A stretch of 42,140 nucleotides of DNA from a virus. Both the position numbers and the translations under genes were made by a program. The notes under the pieces are model-generated. The model saw nothing but the letters and a program-made list of their open reading frames with translations. It did not search any database and had not been told where the DNA came from. The DNA lies in IMG/VR virus record IMGVR_UViG_3300015202_000021, positions 1 to 42,140 of that record. The stretch is one strand, 5' to 3'. Below are positions 25,586 to 33,125 of this stretch, piece by piece; positions within the stretch are counted from its first letter, which is position 1, and the number at the start of each line of letters is the position of its first letter.

Positions 25586-25949
25586 AGCAAAAGGCGTTGA
25601 TGTAGCCGCCATCTTTTTAGAAGTTAGGGAACAAGTGATGCTCGCATGGGTAAGATGCTTTGGCCTGATGGTCAGCATCTTACTTGTAGTTGCAGCACCA
25701 TTAATACCACCACTCTTTCAAGTCTTCTGCTTTAAAAATGGGATGCCATATCACTTGTCGGAAATTTACTACTACTGGCCTTTTTTGGTTGGCGTAATAA
25801 GCATGGTTGGATTTGGTTTCAATTTAGTCAATCCAAAAACACTGCAAAGAATCACCGGCAAACCAGTGCTTGCAGATGACGAACACCGAATGAGTGAGTC
25901 AGGGCATTTCATTATCAAAGACATAGAAGGAGCGGATGGAGATGTTTAA
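25497..25949 (+). CDS. Putative holin, 150 aa
   Basis: Two hydrophobic segments are visible: about residues 54-80 ([20 protein letters not shown]) and 92-112 ([20 protein letters not shown]). An amphipathic N-terminal helix precedes them and a charged C-terminal tail follows. With its gene just ahead of the endolysin, a pore-forming holin is the natural reading. It has a GGAAGG site. Family membership cannot be stated, and 150 residues is on the long side for a two-span holin. Confidence 0.6.
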   Translation: MSPKDYQARQKILALIEAQAEFVLAIKIAKAKGVDVAAIFLEVREQVMLAWVRCFGLMVSILLVVAAPLIPPLFQVFCFKNGMPYHLSEIYYYWPFLVGVISMVGFGFNLVNPKTLQRITGKPVLADDEHRMSESGHFIIKDIEGADGDV

Positions 25950-26604
25950 CCCAACACCACTACAAATTGCAATCGCGCTTAGCTCGCCATTGCAAGCCGT
26001 CTCATCTGACTGGCCGATAATCAAGAAAGCTCTCGATAAATTCAACATCAAATCTGATGCCGCAATCATTGCAGTTCTCGCCACCATTGGTACTGAGGTA
26101 AGAGGCTTCAAGCCTATCAATGAATTTGGCGGCCCAAAGTATTTCAAAGACAACTACGAGAACCGCAAAGACCTCGGCAACGTGCATCCCGGCGACGGCG
26201 TGAAGTATCACGGCAGGGGGTATGTACAAACTACAGGCAGGGATAATTACAGAGCCCTTAAAAGCGTTTTAAACGTGGACACAGAAGCAAACCCAGACCT
26301 ATTGCTACAACCAGAGAACGCAGCGGTCGCCCTGGCCCACTATTTCAAAACTCACGGCTGCGCTGATTGGGCAGATAAAGCCCGAGCATCTGGCCCCGGG
26401 CATTGCCAATTCTGCGGCCATGACGGCCTATTGTTTATTGGTTCCAGTGGCAAAGGCAAGCCGGTTTATCGCCGTCCTAAGTTCGCAGAAGTTACATGCA
26501 ATATCTGCGCTTGGAAAATGGTTCGCCGAACTGTGAATGGTGGGCTCAATGGTTGGTTGGTTTTCAAACATAATGTTGACGAATTGACAAAGCTGCTAAA
26601 ATAA
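25942..26604 (+). CDS. Endolysin, GH19 (chitinase class I-like) with zinc-ribbon insertion
   Basis: Hydrolyses cell-wall glycan to release progeny. The GH19 core is clear: [10 protein letters not shown] with catalytic Glu (E52 from this start), NEFGG, then [19 protein letters not shown] and the closing [15 protein letters not shown]. Between ADKARA and WKMVRR sits an extra segment of about 35 residues with two CxxC pairs (C155/C158 and C186/C189). It forms a zinc-ribbon-like unit that ordinary phage GH19 lysins lack. The ATG at 25936 is only three bases from AAGGAG; the ATG at 25942 has correct spacing and is preferred. There is no signal peptide, so it depends on a holin. Confidence 0.9.
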   Translation: MFNPTPLQIAIALSSPLQAVSSDWPIIKKALDKFNIKSDAAIIAVLATIGTEVRGFKPINEFGGPKYFKDNYENRKDLGNVHPGDGVKYHGRGYVQTTGRDNYRALKSVLNVDTEANPDLLLQPENAAVALAHYFKTHGCADWADKARASGPGHCQFCGHDGLLFIGSSGKGKPVYRRPKFAEVTCNICAWKMVRRTVNGGLNGWLVFKHNVDELTKLLK

Positions 26605-26635
26605 AATAACACTTTCGTCATGGTTAGTGTTCTTG

Positions 26636-26681
26636 AAATAAAACGCCCCCGGTAATTCAACTCACTGGGGGCGTTTTATTT
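26636..26681. terminator. Bidirectional Rho-independent terminator
   Basis: A perfect 15-base-pair stem (26636..26650 with 26667..26681) has a GC-rich top (CGCCCCC/GGGGGCG) and A-rich/T-rich bases on either side, so it ends transcription in both directions. It lies exactly where the rightward and leftward blocks meet. Its right arm overlaps the stop codon of the leftward gene at 26680. Confidence 0.92.
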
Positions 26682-26904
26682 AGGCTACTTGCAGACCGAA
26701 CAGCGCAGACAGCTTACCGGCAATTGCTGAAATTGTTTCGTTAACGCTAACCCTCCCTTGCGAGGTAGTAACGTTAGTTGCTGCCGCATTGTATGGGTTC
26801 TGGGTAACTGCTTCAATCAATTGAGGATTGATATAAACGATGTTCCCAGTGCTGGATTCTGTCAGGCTGAGAAAGTAGATATTGGCTACAGGTGTGAATG
26901 GCAT
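26680..26904 (-). CDS. Hypothetical small protein, 74 aa
   Basis: Last gene of the leftward block. The middle (GNIVYINPQLIEAV, then SQGRVSVNETISAI) follows the plan of small FlbD-like beta proteins, in which a first strand pair precedes an NP-LIE motif and a V-ET end. The likeness is only suggestive. AGAGG lies ten bases before the start. Its stop codon is inside the terminator stem. Confidence 0.7.
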   Translation of the reverse strand: MPFTPVANIYFLSLTESSTGNIVYINPQLIEAVTQNPYNAAATNVTTSQGRVSVNETISAIAGKLSALFGLQVA

Positions 26905-26933
26905 TTATAAATCCTCTTTGGTGAAAGCGCCAA

Positions 26934-27152
26934 TTATACATCCTCTTCTGATACTGCGGGTAATACTGTATTGCGGCCAATTTGAGCGTTTACATACCTT
27001 GTAGCGTAGCGGCGCATTGCTTCTCTAATCAAGTCGCTGCGAGTTCTATGCTCAGCGGCAGCAATTTCGTTTATCATTTGCAGCATCGCCGGGGGAAATG
27101 CTACTAGAACTTTCGGAGCGCCGTTATTCTTTCTCTTTTTTGGTTGTGTCAT
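26934..27152 (-). CDS. CopG-type ribbon-helix-helix protein, 72 aa
   Basis: A basic N-terminus (PKKRKNN) precedes KVLVAFPPAMLQMINEIAAA and RTRSDLIREAMRRYA, the strand and two helices of a CopG-like DNA-binding dimer. An AGGGG site lies six bases before the start. It closes the leftward block, just as another ribbon-helix-helix gene opens it at 1196. A regulator of late or lysis genes, or of its own transcript, is plausible. Confidence 0.85.
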   Translation of the reverse strand: MTQPKKRKNNGAPKVLVAFPPAMLQMINEIAAAEHRTRSDLIREAMRRYATRYVNAQIGRNTVLPAVSEEDV

Positions 27153-27160
27153 TTAATCCC

Positions 27161-27409
27161 CTATCTAATAAACGGGTAGAGAGTTTGAGAAACACAAGCT
27201 GCGGCTTGCAATACCGGCAAGCTAACTTGGCAGCTTCTCCTAAACCCCCGCCCAATCTTGTGTAATTTTGGATGCTTTACGGCGAAACTCAGCTTCCGCA
27301 ATGGTGGTACGGGCAAGTTGCTTGTAGGCTCTTGCTCGGCAGCCATGGCACTCGGTATAAGAATCAGCGCGGCGGAAATAGTTGCAATTCGTACAAAGTC
27401 TAACTTCAT
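27161..27409 (-). CDS. Possible exported protein overlapping a zinc-ribbon gene, 82 aa
   Basis: The first 24 residues (MKLDFVRIATISAALILI, then PSAMAAEQEP) look like a signal peptide with an Ala-x-Ala cleavage site. The ATG overlaps the preceding stop (ATGA) and has GGAG at good spacing. Most of it lies on top of the 64-aa frame at 27240..27434. One of the two may be a shadow, or both may be used. The mature part is basic and unrecognised. Confidence 0.4.
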   Translation of the reverse strand: MKLDFVRIATISAALILIPSAMAAEQEPTSNLPVPPLRKLSFAVKHPKLHKIGRGFRRSCQVSLPVLQAAACVSQTLYPFIR

Positions 27410-27434
27410 TTTTCATCTCCGGTGGGTCTATCAT
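27240..27434 (-). CDS. Zinc-ribbon-like small protein, 64 aa
   Basis: Two CxxC pairs (LCTNC and ECHGC) are separated by 11 residues, the spacing of a small zinc ribbon. A helical basic tail follows (ARTTIAEAEFRRKASKI). Start choice is uncertain: the ATG at 27434 has GGAG ten bases upstream and overlaps the end of the previous gene. Small zinc-ribbon proteins are common in this block. It competes with the 82-aa frame for the same bases. Confidence 0.5.
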   Translation of the reverse strand: MIDPPEMKNEVRLCTNCNYFRRADSYTECHGCRARAYKQLARTTIAEAEFRRKASKITQDWAGV

Positions 27435-28533
27435 CTATACCAGTCTCCGTGAATTGATACTCTAGCAGGAACAATAGGCAGCATATTGCATGGGCGAGGT
27501 GATGCAGCCCTGATTCAGAATCGTGAGTCTCGCCAAGCCAGAAGGCCCACACATGACGATGTAAGGCAGCAAAACACCGGCCATAAGATAGACCTGACCG
27601 CCAATTATTCTCCCCCGTTTTAAATATTGAATTGATAGGTAAGCAGATACCGGAGCGCTTTTTTAACTCCTTCTGCATTATCCCCAAACATTCCCAAGCC
27701 GTTGTTGCACCTACTGCAAAGGATTCCTCGCACCACCCCGGTGATATGGTCGTGGTCGAGATGACGAATGCGCTTTGTGAGTTCCCGGCAACAAATTGCG
27801 CATTTGTTATCTTGGTCTGCAAGTAGTTGCTCAAAAGATTCGCTAGTAAGTCCACGTTTTCTAAGCCTGGCTTTCCACTTCGTTTCAGCGTCTCGTTTTC
27901 TAAGTTCAGGGCAGTTGTACCGTCGTTCAAAATGCCCTTTAGTTTTTTCAGGGTTTCGCTCTCGCCATTTTTTGGCGTTAGCTCTTTGCTGCGCGAGGTA
28001 CTCTGAATCATCTCCATAAGTGGCCCGCTCATAGCAGTAACGGCATTGTTTGTTTTTGTAAGTGATTGTATTGCTACAGCATTCTGGTTTAACTGATTTA
28101 CTATCCATCCCGGAACATCCTCAAAATCTATACTTAATCCTGAATATTTATTCGCTCCATAGGAAAGAACTCGCGCCACTTCTTGCAATGCTAAACCGGG
28201 TAGCAAGTCATACCGGGCTTTGCCATCATCGAATTTTTTGGCATCTTCAACAACGCCCTTGCGAACGAAACCGGGAGGCGGATTTTTCGGGTTCCATAAC
28301 TCATCGCCTTTAGCAACGTACTTGCTCGGATCAATCGGGCCTACAGTGTTGATTTCCATTTTTACTTTCGTTTTTGCAATATCAATTTGAACCTGGCTTA
28401 AAGCCATACAAGTTTCACAAGTATTATGGTATGGCAATCTCTCTTCTGTGCATCCGATAGTAGCGCATTGAAATTTAGAACCGAGCACTTTCGCCCGGTC
28501 TGCGTCTTCGTGAATCGCTTTTGGTCTGCTCAC
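27406..28533 (-). CDS. DUF5664-type dATP/dGTP pyrophosphohydrolase interrupted by an insertion
   Basis: The two halves of the domain are clear. KFDDGKARYDLLPGLALQEV and VLSYGANKYS come before the insertion; NNWRSGL, ALHRHVWAFWLGE and SESGLHHLAHAICCLLFLLE come after it. In intact relatives YGA-KY is followed at once by NWR. Here about 175 codons (27616..28140) intervene and contain an endonuclease gene in another frame, yet no stop occurs in this frame. The first 60 residues hold a CxxC pair. The GTG start at 28533 overlaps the resolvase stop and has GGAGG upstream. Relatives degrade dATP/dGTP, and some serve Z-genome synthesis, but no PurZ is present. Activity with the insertion is doubtful. 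Confidence 0.75.
   Translation of the reverse strand: MSRPKAIHEDADRAKVLGSKFQCATIGCTEERLPYHNTCETCMALSQVQIDIAKTKVKMEINTVGPIDPSKYVAKGDELWNPKNPPPGFVRKGVVEDAKKFDDGKARYDLLPGLALQEVARVLSYGANKYSGLSIDFEDVPGWIVNQLNQNAVAIQSLTKTNNAVTAMSGPLMEMIQSTSRSKELTPKNGESETLKKLKGILNDGTTALNLENETLKRSGKPGLENVDLLANLLSNYLQTKITNAQFVAGNSQSAFVISTTTISPGWCEESFAVGATTAWECLGIMQKELKKRSGICLPINSIFKTGENNWRSGLSYGRCFAALHRHVWAFWLGETHDSESGLHHLAHAICCLLFLLEYQFTETGIDDRPTGDEK
27616..28140 (-). mobile_element. Homing-endonuclease insertion in the DUF5664 gene, about 525 bp
   Basis: The boundaries are inferred from the expected uninterrupted motif GANKYS-G-ENNWR. The inserted length is divisible by three, and 489 of its 525 bases are the endonuclease gene. 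That leaves only about 36 bases, too few for a group I intron core. It is neither intein-like nor an obvious intron: it looks like a bare homing-endonuclease gene that landed in the active-site region of a nucleotide-metabolism gene. Confidence 0.65.
27620..28108 (-). CDS. Endonuclease VII-type HNH homing endonuclease, 162 aa
   Basis: Zinc-finger HNH core: CAIC (C103, C106), then HLDHDHITGVVRGILCSRCN with D118, H119, D120, H121 and the second pair C131/C134, followed by NNGLGMFGDN. This is the recombination endonuclease VII pattern seen in many free-standing homing enzymes. The N-terminus has an additional Cys cluster (C22/C25) and a long basic helix (KKWRERNPEKTKG) likely to read DNA. GAGG lies ten bases before the ATG. 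It lies wholly within the host gene in another frame on the same strand. Confidence 0.9.
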   Translation of the reverse strand: MDSKSVKPECCSNTITYKNKQCRYCYERATYGDDSEYLAQQRANAKKWRERNPEKTKGHFERRYNCPELRKRDAETKWKARLRKRGLTSESFEQLLADQDNKCAICCRELTKRIRHLDHDHITGVVRGILCSRCNNGLGMFGDNAEGVKKALRYLLTYQFNI

Positions 28534-29057
28534 AATCCTACCTCCATATTCCAAAAATACCTCGCTATCAGCCATGCGTCTGCTTCCTCTTGAGTGATTT
28601 TGTAATTCGGCCACAACTCACGGGCTTTTGCTACGTGAGCATTTTTCCTAGCGGCAGTTGTCGGATACTTCCATCCTAAACCGAAATGCCTTTGCCAATC
28701 CTGCGGGTCTACTTTCTCAACATCCTTACGCCTAAAGCCAATCCGGTGAAACATATAATATGCATGGCCGGTGTTTACACCAAAAGAGAATATAGACTGA
28801 GCCGAGTTACCTTTCCGTGAGTGTACATCCTCAATTCCGGCTACAATTTTATAAGCAGATTTTGTTTTCAATTTTACAAATTCAACAGCAATTTCATATT
28901 CAAATTTTTTCGGGGTAAATCGAAAAGTCTTAATCCAATCTTTGGTCATGATACAAACAGCGCCGGTTCCTCCAGGGTCGCAACCTATCACCATAAGTGG
29001 AAAAGGTTTTGTTCCCGGGCCTCCGGTGCTGTTTGTAGGGCGGTTAACCAGGGGCAC
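28530..29057 (-). CDS. RuvC-like Holliday-junction resolvase
   Basis: The RNase H-like fold shows GCDPGGTGAV (D27), AGIEDVHS (E76) and QEEADAWLIARY (E157 and D160), in the order of RuvC catalytic residues. Such enzymes cut branched DNA during phage recombination and before packaging. The predicted GTG start at 29057 lies inside the end of the previous gene. A shorter start at the Met of MVIGCDPGG lacks a binding site. It is followed directly by the DUF5664-type gene. Confidence 0.85.
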   Translation of the reverse strand: MPLVNRPTNSTGGPGTKPFPLMVIGCDPGGTGAVCIMTKDWIKTFRFTPKKFEYEIAVEFVKLKTKSAYKIVAGIEDVHSRKGNSAQSIFSFGVNTGHAYYMFHRIGFRRKDVEKVDPQDWQRHFGLGWKYPTTAARKNAHVAKARELWPNYKITQEEADAWLIARYFWNMEVGL

Positions 29058-29337
29058 GTTGAATCACCGGCGTTTCAATTTTAGGAGGCATTGCATCGGT
29101 CGTCATGCACTTGTAAGCAGTTCTACCAATTCCAATAGCGTTTGCAATAATTACATCTGCACCAATTTGGCCCATGAGAATAGCCGCCGCACTGTTAGCG
29201 AGAACGCCTTGCAATGCTGCTTGTACGTATTCATGCTCAATTGTCGATATAATCGGCGCTTCTGAATCGCTCTTTGTGGCCGGGCTGCTTGGTTGCGTAT
29301 CTCGGCCTACGACGCTCAGGTGTTTGTCTTCTATCAT
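29044..29337 (-). CDS. Hypothetical protein, 97 aa
   Basis: I do not recognise it. The N-terminal 40 residues are polar. A central hydrophobic, Ala/Ile-rich segment (NSAAAILMGQIGADVIIANA) may be a membrane helix or a packed core helix. The start has GAGGAACG upstream and overlaps the 69-aa gene by 101 bases in another frame. Confidence 0.6.
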   Translation of the reverse strand: MIEDKHLSVVGRDTQPSSPATKSDSEAPIISTIEHEYVQAALQGVLANSAAAILMGQIGADVIIANAIGIGRTAYKCMTTDAMPPKIETPVIQRAPG

Positions 29338-29446
29338 AAATTTCGTTCCTCTTTGCTATGAATTTTCTATCTAAATCGGCACAGGCAGCGCAGTCATCCC
29401 CGTTCAATGTGTGGGGGAAAACGAAGCTGCAATCATCGTTTCTCAT
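29237..29446 (-). CDS. Hypothetical Cys-containing basic protein, 69 aa
   Basis: Starts MRNDDCSFVFPHTLNGDDCAAC, with three Cys in the first 22 residues, then a strongly Arg-rich tail. It could bind metal or nucleic acid. The ATG overlaps the previous stop (TAATG) and follows AAGGGGAG, so I prefer it to the upstream in-frame start at 29497. No family is assigned. Confidence 0.6.
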   Translation of the reverse strand: MRNDDCSFVFPHTLNGDDCAACADLDRKFIAKRNEIYDRRQTPERRRPRYATKQPGHKERFRSADYIDN

Positions 29447-30003
29447 TAGCTCCCCTTTTCTAGCGGTGTATGAACGCCCCGAGTCTCTTTCAGCCATACA
29501 TCTTCTTGGTTGTGAACTTTGACGGCCATTTCTTTAGCAATCTCAATCGTTCGCTCCTGATTCTCCGCGCCTAAATTTTGCCACCAAGCGTTAAGCTCTT
29601 TCAGCTTAGCTGTTTTTTCCGGCGTCATCGATGCTGGAAATTTCATATCAACAAACATCAGGTGATTCATCAATGCCCAACAAGAAACTCGGCAAGCAGA
29701 AATTGTGAGAGCCTGCGCTACTGGGGGTATACTTCCATTAGCCAACTCGTTGCCCAAAGAAGTCTCAATATCATCTATATTCTCAGACAAATTCCATGCA
29801 ATTCGCTTCACGTTCTCTTGGTGGTTCCAGTCTATTGAATCCCACCATTTCTTGACAGTATTGTATTCCTGTATCTCTTCTGGTTCTGCGTGAATTGTCA
29901 GCGCTTTCTGTTGCGCCCAATCTAAGACAAGATACCTCCCCCATGCTGAAACCCTGATTGCAAATATTTGCATTTTCTCTAATTGATTGTATGCGCTAGT
30001 CAT
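29446..30003 (-). CDS. Hypothetical Trp-rich helical protein with internal repeat, 185 aa
   Basis: No known family. Two segments resemble each other: KKWWDSIDWNHQENVKRIAW (near residue 50) and NAWWQNLGAENQERTIEIAK (near residue 141). Each has WW, a loop, QE and an IA-containing helix, suggesting a duplicated helical unit. The start (AAGGAGAGAATG) overlaps the end of the preceding helix-turn-helix gene. Confidence 0.7.
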   Translation of the reverse strand: MTSAYNQLEKMQIFAIRVSAWGRYLVLDWAQQKALTIHAEPEEIQEYNTVKKWWDSIDWNHQENVKRIAWNLSENIDDIETSLGNELANGSIPPVAQALTISACRVSCWALMNHLMFVDMKFPASMTPEKTAKLKELNAWWQNLGAENQERTIEIAKEMAVKVHNQEDVWLKETRGVHTPLEKGS

Positions 30004-30295
30004 TCTCTCTCCTTAGCTCTCTGTTTGACGGATATCTGCCATGCAAGTGCTTGTAAATTCTTCTATTAGTGAGATAGCAAATTTGGCTGATTCGCGCTGA
30101 AGTAACCCCAAATCTTTTTGATATAGATGTAGCGCTCTCACCCGCTAAAAAACTTTGATAGATTTGTTTATTTCTCGGATGCTTAGAATTTGAAGTTTGT
30201 TTTGGGTTGAAATCATCCGGCCATTCTAAATAAAAGACCTTTGTGCCATACACTGTAGAGAATCGCGCTCGGCACTCCGCTTCAAATCCTGCCAT
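29996..30295 (-). CDS. Helix-turn-helix protein, 99 aa
   Basis: The segment IYQSFLAGESATSISKRFGV followed by TSARISQICYLTNRRIYKHL is a clear helix-turn-helix like sigma-factor region 4 or Mor/terminase small-subunit DNA-binding domains. The N-terminal 45 residues (VFYLEWPDDFNPKQ) are unlike these. The start overlaps the polymerase stop (TAATG). It could be a transcription regulator acting on phage promoters. Confidence 0.75.
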   Translation of the reverse strand: MAGFEAECRARFSTVYGTKVFYLEWPDDFNPKQTSNSKHPRNKQIYQSFLAGESATSISKRFGVTSARISQICYLTNRRIYKHLHGRYPSNRELRREND

Positions 30296-32379
30296 TATTT
30301 TCTATACCTCGAAACTACATCAACAACTGCATCTACCGGGATTCCTTGCGCCCATTTCCGAGAAGCTTTCATTTGCTCTTCTAAATACTCCGCTGCTCCA
30401 TCCCAGTCACTTTGACAAACGATTTCATCGTGTACATGGAAGTAAGTTGGCAGCTTTTCTTCAATGCGAATCATTGCGTCACTGAGTAAATCACGCTGTA
30501 CTGCTTGAGTGATATTTTCAGCAATTTTCCCACCATATAAGTGGACTCTAACGGGCTTCCCGGTTTTCGGGTCTTTACCTTGATATACCAACTTACCTTT
30601 ATCACCGGTTCCGGCGAGGGGATAAGTTTGTAGTCTTCCAGATGGCAACTTACAATGCAAATGTGGTCCATTTGCGAAAACCGAAATACGTCCCACAGAG
30701 ACAACAGGATAAGGTTCCTCAAGAGCTTCCATAAATGCACTTTCTAAATCCTCCCAGAATTGCACAATCTTCGGATTAGCAATGCGCCACCGCTGCTTAA
30801 TAATATCGGCTGCAAATGCCTCTTCCCGCGATACCGGTTCCTCATCTTTCTGCAATCCTTTACGCTGATTCTCTTGGAATTTTTTGCAATAGAGCAAATA
30901 AGCTTTGTCAGCTTTTTCTCTTTCTTTGGCAGAAGCACTCGCCCACAGCGGCCCGTAAACCGGCATCAAATCTAATTCGTATCCGCTGGCCATTTTCGCG
31001 AAAGCGGCGATTCCACCACCGTACACCAGAGCAAGCTCCGATACTTTTCCAACTTGTCGTTCAGATTTATCCGCCTTAGATAAGACCCGCCCGTAAATTG
31101 ATGAACCAGCGTGCAAATATAGGTCTTCACCTTGCCGGAATAACTCAAGCTTATCCCCATCGTATGCAAGCCATGCCAGCACTCTAGCTTCCATCTGTGC
31201 AAAGTCAGCAATGTACAGCTTTTTTCCTTCATTTGGAATTATCATCCCCCGAATTGATTGACTGAGAGCATCGTTAACGTCACCAAAAAGAAACTCAAAT
31301 TTATCGAAATTGATTTCTTGAATTTCTTTGATGAGTAAATCCATATTGATAGCCGAGCGTTTCAAGTTTTGCAATTGAACGCCGCGCCCGGCCCATCTGC
31401 CTGTATGCGTTCCGTGATACTGGAATAACTCGCGTAGTTGGAATTTATCATCGCTGCGACTAATCATTGCATCAAGTTTAGAGAGCGAGGTTTTGCCAAG
31501 CTCCTGGGCAATCTCGATTGCGCGGCGTACATCTTTAGAAATCTTGCCTTTCAGTATTCCTTTAAACGTAGAAGCCTTGGTATCTTTCGCAATTACATTG
31601 TGCGATTTCAGCCACTTCTTAAACAATTCTCTTTGAGTAGGGCTGTTTACTCGTCCGTCGGAAACCCCGTTAAAATCAGCCATAAGACTTGCCCGGTTAG
31701 TTGCACGTAGCTGATTAGCAGCATTAATCGCCATCTCATCTAGTCTTACCCCCTCATGGTTTATTCTTTGGTCGATTTGCCAAACTCGCTGCTCTCGCTT
31801 TGATAAATCGGGAACCTTCTGGTCAAGTTCAATCATCGTTTCAACGTCGCGCTTACAGTATCTGTATAAAGTTTCAAATGCAGCAGGCGCAGATTCAGGC
31901 GTCCAAAACATCTCATCATGCTTCTTTGACTTCCGGCGCGGGCGACAAAGGGTTTCCATTACCTTCTTGCCGTGCATGTCTTTCTGATAATCAAGATTGA
32001 GAGTGATTGCAGCCTCTTCCAAGCTTCCCGGTAGGCCGTAGGCTAGAGACTTAGCCATCGTGCATTTCCAACGGCTTGTAGGCACTTCTGGATAGCCGTA
32101 TTTTTCGACCATAATCGCTTGCCATATCTGTTGGTCGAAATATGCGTTGTGGGCTACGAAAATTTTAGATGAGTCGTTAGCCCAATAAAACAACTTTTGA
32201 ATTATGCAGTATCTAACATCCCGGTCAAGAGTTTTCAGAAAGTCAATATCGTCACCGTAAACCAAGCATTGAATAAAAGTAGAGGGATGCCTGGCATAAA
32301 GCCAGGCACCTACCTTCTTTAGATTCGCTTCTGATGCAGTTTCAAAGTCGATGTAAACTAGATTAGAGTTCTGGTTCAT
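30295..32379 (-). CDS. polA: DNA polymerase, family A, with 3'-5' exonuclease domain
   Basis: Replicative polymerase. The N-terminal exonuclease starts YIDFETAS, with conserved Asp and Glu, and includes HNAYFDQQIW. Polymerase motif A is DFAQMEARVLAWLA (D392), motif B RQVGKVSELALVYGG and motif C FHVHDEIV (D651). At 694 residues it is the usual phage length. The frame is open to a GTG at 32385; the ATG at 32379 is preferred. The start overlaps the 52-aa gene upstream. Confidence 0.95.
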   Translation of the reverse strand: MNQNSNLVYIDFETASEANLKKVGAWLYARHPSTFIQCLVYGDDIDFLKTLDRDVRYCIIQKLFYWANDSSKIFVAHNAYFDQQIWQAIMVEKYGYPEVPTSRWKCTMAKSLAYGLPGSLEEAAITLNLDYQKDMHGKKVMETLCRPRRKSKKHDEMFWTPESAPAAFETLYRYCKRDVETMIELDQKVPDLSKREQRVWQIDQRINHEGVRLDEMAINAANQLRATNRASLMADFNGVSDGRVNSPTQRELFKKWLKSHNVIAKDTKASTFKGILKGKISKDVRRAIEIAQELGKTSLSKLDAMISRSDDKFQLRELFQYHGTHTGRWAGRGVQLQNLKRSAINMDLLIKEIQEINFDKFEFLFGDVNDALSQSIRGMIIPNEGKKLYIADFAQMEARVLAWLAYDGDKLELFRQGEDLYLHAGSSIYGRVLSKADKSERQVGKVSELALVYGGGIAAFAKMASGYELDLMPVYGPLWASASAKEREKADKAYLLYCKKFQENQRKGLQKDEEPVSREEAFAADIIKQRWRIANPKIVQFWEDLESAFMEALEEPYPVVSVGRISVFANGPHLHCKLPSGRLQTYPLAGTGDKGKLVYQGKDPKTGKPVRVHLYGGKIAENITQAVQRDLLSDAMIRIEEKLPTYFHVHDEIVCQSDWDGAAEYLEEQMKASRKWAQGIPVDAVVDVVSRYRK

Positions 32380-32521
32380 CGCCACCCGCCATAACTTCCA
32401 TCGCAGTAGCCATTGCTGTATCGGGGGAGTTGATGGCCGCTACAATGTAGACAAGCCAAAACCCTACTCTATCAACTATGGTTAAAATGGCCTCTTTGGC
32501 CTCTTTGTCATTAAAGCTCAT
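32363..32521 (-). CDS. Small hydrophobic protein between SSB and polymerase, 52 aa
   Basis: Residues 11-31 (AILTIVDRVGFWLVYIVAAI) are hydrophobic with one Asp and one Arg, so an amphipathic or membrane helix. The ATG overlaps the end of the DUF2815-type gene, and the stop lies inside the polymerase start region. This tight double overlap argues for a genuine coupled gene. No family is recognised. Confidence 0.55.
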   Translation of the reverse strand: MSFNDKEAKEAILTIVDRVGFWLVYIVAAINSPDTAMATAMEVMAGGDEPEL

Positions 32522-33125
32522 CGTCGTCGTCATCCTCAGATTCAAAAGCAGCGGAATTGTCAGCGTTTCTTGGTTTAACTTCCTTGAATACTTCCTCTGG
32601 TGGAGCGCCGCCTGAGCCTTTGATTCTCTCGCCGTCGCCAACTTTCATGATGTTTTCTAAACCAAAAGAAACTCCTGATTTGCCCATGTATGTCCAACCG
32701 AAACAAGTTACCTCGGCAACGCAGTAGCAGCCGGGATACAGCTTGCCCTCATCAATAAAGGGCTTGCGTTGTTCGTTAACAATACCCGGCTTGCGGAATT
32801 TGTTTTTAGCATAGAGAACAATCTTGCCTTGATACTCTTCTCTCTGCTCGCCTTCTTGAGTTGGCCGGTCTTCGCCTTTGACAAAAGTTGGCTGCCAGTT
32901 CGGAACCTTTTTATCGCCCCATTTTTCAAATTTGGTTTTCTTGACCAAATCTTTAAGGTCGGACAAATCGGCATCACTATCGAAAATCATTGTCGCCAAG
33001 TATTCTTCAACTACAACTTTTTTGGTCTTGTCTTTCGGGTCGTCTTTCTCTTCTACTTTCGGGTTAAACAGGAAGTTAAAGCCTAGTCTAAATTCAGGAG
33101 TTACGATTGTTGTTCTTGTTGCCAT
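32511..33125 (-). CDS. DUF2815-type single-stranded DNA-binding protein
   Basis: The start TIVTPEFRLGFNFLFNPKV, the middle YQGKIVLYAKNKFRKPGIV and the YPGCYCVAEVTCFGWTY strand pair follow the DUF2815 family, an OB-fold-like phage SSB. The protein ends in an acidic tail (DDDDDEL), as SSBs do to contact partners. It is encoded beside the Cas4-like nuclease and polymerase, the usual arrangement for this family. Confidence 0.88.
   Translation of the reverse strand: MATRTTIVTPEFRLGFNFLFNPKVEEKDDPKDKTKKVVVEEYLATMIFDSDADLSDLKDLVKKTKFEKWGDKKVPNWQPTFVKGEDRPTQEGEQREEYQGKIVLYAKNKFRKPGIVNEQRKPFIDEGKLYPGCYCVAEVTCFGWTYMGKSGVSFGLENIMKVGDGERIKGSGGAPPEEVFKEVKPRNADNSAAFESEDDDDDEL

Noticed and set aside
27616-28140. 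Group I intron or intein as explanation of the insertion
   Set aside because: The endonuclease gene fills all but about 36 bases, leaving no room for an intron core. The insert frame lacks intein splice residues at its ends (starts Gly, ends before Glu).
27406-28533. 2-aminoadenine (Z-genome) pathway
   Set aside because: DUF5664-type enzymes and family A polymerase can belong to it, but no PurZ or DatZ-like gene was found in the window, so the pathway is not supported.
32363-32641. Extended 92-residue form of the 52-aa protein
   Set aside because: The extra N-terminus lies within the SSB gene in another frame and is low complexity; the ATG at 32521 gives a tidy overlap.
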